A stretch of 64,000 nt of DNA, taken from assembly GCA_949752795.1 (NCBI GenBank), contig OX457074.1:8135527-8199526 (forward strand), read 5' to 3'. Each line of letters opens with the position of its first letter. Position 1 is the stretch's first letter. Position numbers and translations under genes: made by a program. A model generated the notes under the pieces. That model was not told where the DNA came from, searched no databases, and was given only the letters and a program-made list of their open reading frames with translations. This document shows positions 58,805 to 64,000 of this stretch, piece by piece. This DNA is from Hyperoodon ampullatus (taxonomy: Eukaryota > Chordata > Mammalia > Artiodactyla > Ziphiidae).

Positions 58805-61263
58805 ACCAACGGGAGATGCAGTTTATTTACACCAGCAGCCATGGGGGCAGGGGGAGTACACAGCGTTTACAAAGTTAGCTACCTGTACAGGATGGATTAC
58901 ATATGCAAAAATAAAAATCTCAAGACCACAGGACAGCGTGAGCCCCACCCCCCTCCCCCAATGACCCCAGCATGCGGTAATGCCAGGCGGGTGGCCCCTG
59001 GGCATGCGGGGGGGAGTGATGCATGGAAGGAAAAGCCACCGGCCATGGAAATTAGTACAGAACCCCCCCACACACACTCAGACACATGATAGAATACAGG
59101 GTGGACGACACCTAGCCGGGGTGGGAAGGATGGGAATTGAAACCCACACAGCCTGCTGTTAGAGGGAAGGGAGTGGGGAGCTCCTAGCCCCTGTTCAACT
59201 ACATGGTAGGGGGGGGCACGCTCTCCCCGGAAGGAAAGGGGTTTGCTCCCTCAGGGTCTCTGCTGGACCAAGCCCATCTCTTACCCAGCCTGGGCAGGGG
59301 GCTCTGCCCTGAGGGCGGGCCAGGGAACAATGGGGAAGTGGATGTGGACAAACCAGTTCCCAAACTACTTCCCACTTCTCCCTCCTCCAACCAGAAGGGG
59401 GAAAGGGAGAGGCCAGAGGTGCAAGGGTGCGTTTCTTAGGGCCTGAGCTGCAGCTGCCTCTCAGGAGGAAGGGTGGCCGGCGGCCTTCCTCCCTTCACCT
59501 TCAACCTACTCCCAAGTCTTCGTTCGGGAGCAGGCTGGAGGCTGGCTGAGATCCTCCTTTCCCTCTGGCTTCCCTTGGAGGGAGAAGGCTGTGGAAGAGC
59601 GAGAACAGAGGAGCCCAGGCCCCAGGATTTATTCTAACTCCTGCCAAAATTTGGCTTTTTAAAAAATAATCAACAATTCTTGGGTTAAAAACCAGTTTGT
59701 AACCAGGCGTCAGCCACACTCAGAGCCACCCCAGGGGGAGACTGGGGTTCCAGACAGGGTACTACAGCCCTCTCTCTTGTTCCCTTAACCCTCTAGGGTC
59801 CCTAACCCAAATCAGTCCAACCAGTCCTGGGTACTAGCTACCCAAATGTGGGATGGCTCCTCCTGGGAGGAGGACGGGGGACACGTCCTGCAAGTGCCGG
59901 AGAACATGGCTCAGGGTCAACTCCCTGCCCAGACTGCAGTCCCCCAGCTCGGCTCCTGAGAGCGGTGGTGCCCGCGTGGACGTGGGACGATACATCTCTT
60001 CAGGATGTAGACCAGGCAGGTGGGCACACGGGCACCACAGTCCCACAGAGGGGCACTGTCTAGGCATGGCACCCCTTCCCCCTCCGCTGACAGCCCAGAG
60101 CACAGCGACCACCCTCTCTTCCTGCCGCACTCCTAGCGAGGGGGGAGAAGTGAAAGAGCAGGGTTTTCCTCAGAGCCCCAAACCACAAGTACAGAATAAA
60201 TAACTTAAAAGCGGCCAAGGAAGAGGAAACAGGGCAGGCTTCGGAGGCAGGAGCATCGAGAGAGGAACTGGAGCTGGTCAAGGTGAAGGAGGGGGTGGCA
60301 AGCAGCAGTTGGGAGCTTGGGCTGCCCTGGTAGGGCAGGGGGGCAGGGTAGGCAGGAGGAACATGGGGCCACCCCAGGAGGGCGAGGCTGGGCCCCTTCC
60401 TGGGGCAGGGAATGAGGTAAGAAAACATTTCAAATAAAGCAGCACCGTTCCCTCTCACCTTGGGGCCCCACTCCTCGCCAGCCCTGGGTCAGGGAGGAGA
60501 GGTAGGGGGGAGTCATTTTGATACACAGCTCCCTCTTCCTACCCTCCCCCTGCCCTTGAAGCTGTAGAGGCTGGAGGCCCTTTCCTGGCACCCAACAAAA
60601 GGACAGCTCCTGCTGCCAAGGAGGCCCATGGGGACTGAGGGGAAAGGGCTGCCCCTGTGAGGGGCAGGGAAGGCGGCGGCAGTTCTGGACGCCTACCTCG
60701 GCAGACAGCTCGCTGTGCCTGCCTCCCCCTGGGATGGGGGCGTTCGATAGGCTGCTTCTGCACACACACAGGACACGCCCAGCCCTGCGCCTCAGCTGCA
60801 AGCACCGGACCCATTCACATTGCTGAGGGCAGCTGGGGGAGGCCCCCTCCAGGCTCAGCTTCCAACCCACCGCCTCCCGGGTAGCCACGATGCTCCTCGG
60901 CAGGGCTTAGTCCAGTTCCTGGGGTGGGGGGCGGCAGTGCCCTGGCACAGTGCCCAGGTCAGGCCCCTGGCCTAGCTGGACATCCAGTAACTCACAGAAT
61001 AAATAGGAAAACCACCTCCCCACCGAACTTATGTCCAAGGCATAATATGTCCAGGTCTGAGTCCTGCACACCGAGGGCTCGTGCTCTATCGCAGAAGACC
61101 CTGACACCCCCCAGGGGTGCATAATTGGATCCTCTGCCTGCCTGGCCCACCAAACTTCCCAAGCCCAAACCCCCAGCAGCCGTCCATTTGCCAGGCTATG
61201 CCACCTGGGTGGGGGTCGGGAGGGAGGGCTCTGCTCAGCCAAAGGCTATCCCTTGCACCCAAG
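58805..61263 (-). other. ATXN7L3: ATXN7L3 3' UTR
   Basis: About 2.46 kb, GC-rich, free of SINEs and LINEs and uninterrupted by introns. Open frames on either strand have no recognisable homology. The absence of repeats beside repeat-dense spacers suggests constraint. Confidence 0.75.
58822..58827 (-). terminator. ATXN7L3: ATXN7L3 poly(A) signal AATAAA (minus strand)
   Basis: Reverse-strand AATAAA. Cleavage is expected near 58795-58810. It faces the TMUB2 signal 113 bp away. Confidence 0.75.
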
Positions 61264-64000
61264 TCAGTTGATGTCATCGTAGATGCTGGGCGTCGGGGGT
61301 GCCGGAGGCTTTGGCTTTTTCTTCTTGTTGGAGCCCAGGCCAGAGGCAGTCCCTACCAGGCTCAGATGGGATTTCTTTTTCTTGGTTTTCCGTGACTCGG
61401 AGCTGTTGGTACCTGAAGAGAAAGAGGCGCGAGGGTTGAGGGGAAGGTCGTGGCAGGGGAACGCAACGTTCCCCGTTGAGGGTCGGCTTCGGGCAGAGAG
61501 CCCCTGGGGCCCAGCTGTATCACCTACCTAGACCCCATCCCTGATTCTCACTCGTCTTGGAGGAACCTGAATCAGAGGGTGAGAGATCAGAGGAGCCATC
61601 CCACTGAAGCCGGCTGATCAGGGCCTGGCTGTCAGTCATGTCAAAGCTGTCATTATCCAGGGAACTCTCGACCTCTGGAAGGACGCTGGAAAGGGAAGAG
61701 GCCAGAGAAGGGTTTCAAGGATACCAATCATCATCCTTATCCTCCACAACCCACCACCTTTCCTGGAGGGTCACTCACGCTGAGGGTCCAAGGAAATAAA
61801 TCCGCACGGCTCGCCGCTGCTCATCCGTGTGCTGGGGGCAGCGCAGGGACCTGGTGGGGAGAGGATTATCAGACCCTGACAAGGCAGGAAGGGTCTGAGG
61901 AATACAGGTGAAGCCCCTCCCCTCAGCAGAGGTGGGAGGGATGGACACAGGCAGGGAAGGGATGAACGGAGAGCCCCCAGATTGTGGCCTAAGGCCTGAC
62001 CATTAGAAGAGGGGAGGGGAAGGGTGGGAGTCCCGCTGCTCAAGTCCAGGGGTACTCCCGACCCGTGCCCAGGGTGAGTGTGCAGGAGGGACCCCTGGCC
62101 CTGCTCCTAGGTTCTGAGCTCACCTTGTGCACATCTTCTTGGTGTGTTCAGAAATCACCCCACATTGCTGGAAGAGGAATATAAGCTGAAAGGAGGGATG
62201 GAGGAAAGCCTACTCTAGACACTAGACATTCTCTTCTGTACAAACGCTAGACTGTGAGCAGAAATGGCCCCAGGGTGTCCACAGCAGACGGCCCCAGACC
62301 ACCAATGGCCAGGAAACCTGATTCCAGAGAGAGACCTAGGCGCCCTCACTGCTACGTCAGCAGCCTCTTTCAGGGCCTCAACCACTGCCTGTGGCTCAGC
62401 TCGCTCCCGAGGGCCTCCCCTTCCCTGGTCCCTCACCGTGGTGAGCAGGCTACGCAGCTCCTCCGGCCCCAGGGTCTCGTAGCTGATCCCAGTTGAGTTG
62501 TTATACTGGGCAAGAACCAGAGGTACAGGTTAGAGAAGGGGCAGCCAACGGGAGGTTGGGGGGGTGCGGGGGCAGAATCAGTCCCTCTCATCCCCTCCTA
62601 AGCGAGACGGCCTTAAGACTGCCCAGCGGTTTTCCAACAATCCCTTCCATCCCACCTGCACAGGGGTTAAGGGGTTGGGACCTACAAAGAACAACATACA
62701 CATGCAAGACCTAAATGCCCCATCTAGTGCTTCTGGCTGCCAGCATTCTGATCCCCACTGGTCCAATCCCACCCAACTCACGACAAGGACAATGAGAGGG
62801 AACCTACAAGGGGCAGCCCCTACTCACCTTAAAAGGATCCGAATTGCTAAGTTCCCCTGAAGAAGAAAAAAGAAGGGGAAGGGTGTTTGATGCAGAGGTA
62901 CAGACAGAGAACCCTGAAAATAACCAGAGAGGAAGTGGGGGTGACAGAAGGATCACAGGCCCTCCCTCGATACCCCGGCCCGCCCCCCGCGCCCCCCTCT
63001 GCCCTCCAGCAATGAGTCCCAGAAGACACAGCTAGAATCACTCCCGTTGTTCCAGCCCCACTTACCATTTTTGTGTTTTAAAGACTTGGATCTTCGAGGG
63101 GAATTGGGGTTCTGGAATGGGAGATACCATAGCTTTGGGGAAAGGGTAACGATAAGGGGGAGCCGAGAACCCAGGGAAGGAAAAAAGATTTGACAAAGAA
63201 ACATCCTCAAATTCCTACTCTTCCCCATCAGTAAGAGGCCCGTCTACCCATATTCCCTCCTCCCACCTTCCCCCACGGCCTCTGCTGCCCTCCTGCCCAC
63301 CAGACACCCTCATCCCAGAACCCAGAGAGGTACCCAACGACCTCAGACTTGAGTCAAGACACCCGAGGACTCCCTACCCAAAGGGGAGGGTATGTGTCCT
63401 TCGCCCAAATCTCCCTCATGCTTGTCCCCGCTCTCACCTTGTCTGATTTCCTCTTCTTGGCTGTGTAGGACAAAAGGATAAAAGGTAGGGTCACTTTAAG
63501 TTCCCAAGCTAAGGGCACCTAAAGCAAAGTACAAAGCTACACTCTCCCCCCTCATCCAGGATATCAACTCGTGACCGTTCCATACCCAACTCCTGCGTGC
63601 CCGCCTCACCCCAATGGCCCCCAAGTTCCCCAGATCCCCAAACACCTTTCTTCTCTGAGCCATAGGACCAGTCGTTGTCATTGATGTCATCGTTATCCTC
63701 TTGGTCACTCTCAGACTTGTTCATGTTGTTGCTATTGGCAATCCTGCCAAGGGTAGGGAAGAGGAAGGGTCAAGGCTGCCACCTCTCTGCCCCTGACTTC
63801 ACAGGTATAGTGGAGCATCTGGGGCCAAGCATGACCCACCCTCTGTCCCCTACAAATGCCCCTGGGGGGCTACACCATGGGACGGGCTGCAAAACATGAG
63901 CCGCTCTGGTTCTAGCAGGGGGAGAAGCCCTCACCGGCGGTTGGCGATTCGACTGCTGTTCCGACCCATTCCCAGGCACTTCTCCAGATGGGGAGCAAAA
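61264..64000 (-). CDS. ATXN7L3: ATXN7L3, ataxin-7-like 3 (SAGA DUB module), 3' part
   Basis: Subunit of the SAGA deubiquitinase module with USP22 and ENY2, removing ubiquitin from histone H2B in the nucleus. Minus-strand coding exons: 64000-63935 (cut by the window edge), 63743-63646, 63460-63438, 63111-63066, 62856-62828, 62505-62437, 62167-62124, 61850-61779, 61685-61528 and 61412-61264. All phases agree, giving 250 codons plus stop. The edge exon shows the end of the SGF11-type zinc finger (FAPHLEKCLGMGRNSSRIAN, with ligand His and Cys). An acidic stretch (SDQEDNDDINDNDWSYGSEK) and basic KKRKSDK follow. The SCA7 domain is CGVISEHTKKMC..CPQH, with ligand pattern Cx10Cx5Cx2H. The tail is Ser-rich then Lys-rich and ends TPSIYDDIN. 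The N-terminal third lies beyond the window. Confidence 0.96.

Overview
The window is nuclear DNA of a mammal, almost certainly a cetacean and probably a toothed whale. The evidence is dozens of tRNA-derived CHR-type SINEs that open with a GGGCTTCCCTGGTGG-like head and carry an internal GGTTCGA-type B box. About ten belong to a short, nearly uniform and therefore young subfamily ending in GCGTACCGC plus poly(A). L1 insertions with perfect target-site duplications, old L1/L2/MIR debris and three CpG-rich promoters complete a normal mammalian landscape. Gene families and order match the segment of human chromosome 17q21.31 that runs HDAC5 - HROB (C17orf53) - ASB16 - TMUB2 - ATXN7L3.

Layout. 1-3.84 kb: intron 1, non-coding first exon and CpG-island promoter of HDAC5 (minus strand, assigned mainly by synteny). 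3.84-18.6 kb: repeat-rich spacer. 18.6-33.7 kb: HROB (plus, ten coding exons), a homologous-recombination factor that acts with the MCM8-MCM9 helicase. 33.7-37.7 kb: spacer with an old L1 and simple repeats. 37.7-46.3 kb: ASB16 (plus, five coding exons, 453 codons), an ankyrin/SOCS-box substrate adaptor for cullin-5 ubiquitin ligase. 46.3-54.1 kb: LINE- and SINE-filled spacer. 54.1-58.7 kb: TMUB2 (plus), a membrane ubiquitin-like protein. 58.8-64 kb: the 3' part of ATXN7L3 (minus), a subunit of the SAGA deubiquitinase module, running off the right edge. TMUB2 and ATXN7L3 are tail to tail, with their poly(A) signals about 110 bp apart.

The genes do not form one pathway. Three of the neighbours touch ubiquitin biology (ASB16, TMUB2, ATXN7L3), and two touch chromatin acylation or ubiquitin marks (HDAC5, ATXN7L3).

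I found no unknown multi-gene system. The observations most worth checking are: (1) a net 2-bp deletion in the large exon of HROB that breaks the reading frame ahead of the OB-fold region; (2) an alternative first coding exon of TMUB2, with its ATG and splice donor both inside a MIR-like element; (3) perfect MEF2 motifs at the presumed promoters of HDAC5, a MEF2 corepressor, and of ASB16; (4) a young SINE that landed 23 bp before the exon 4 acceptor of ASB16. Comparisons with human proteins are from memory, not from a database search.
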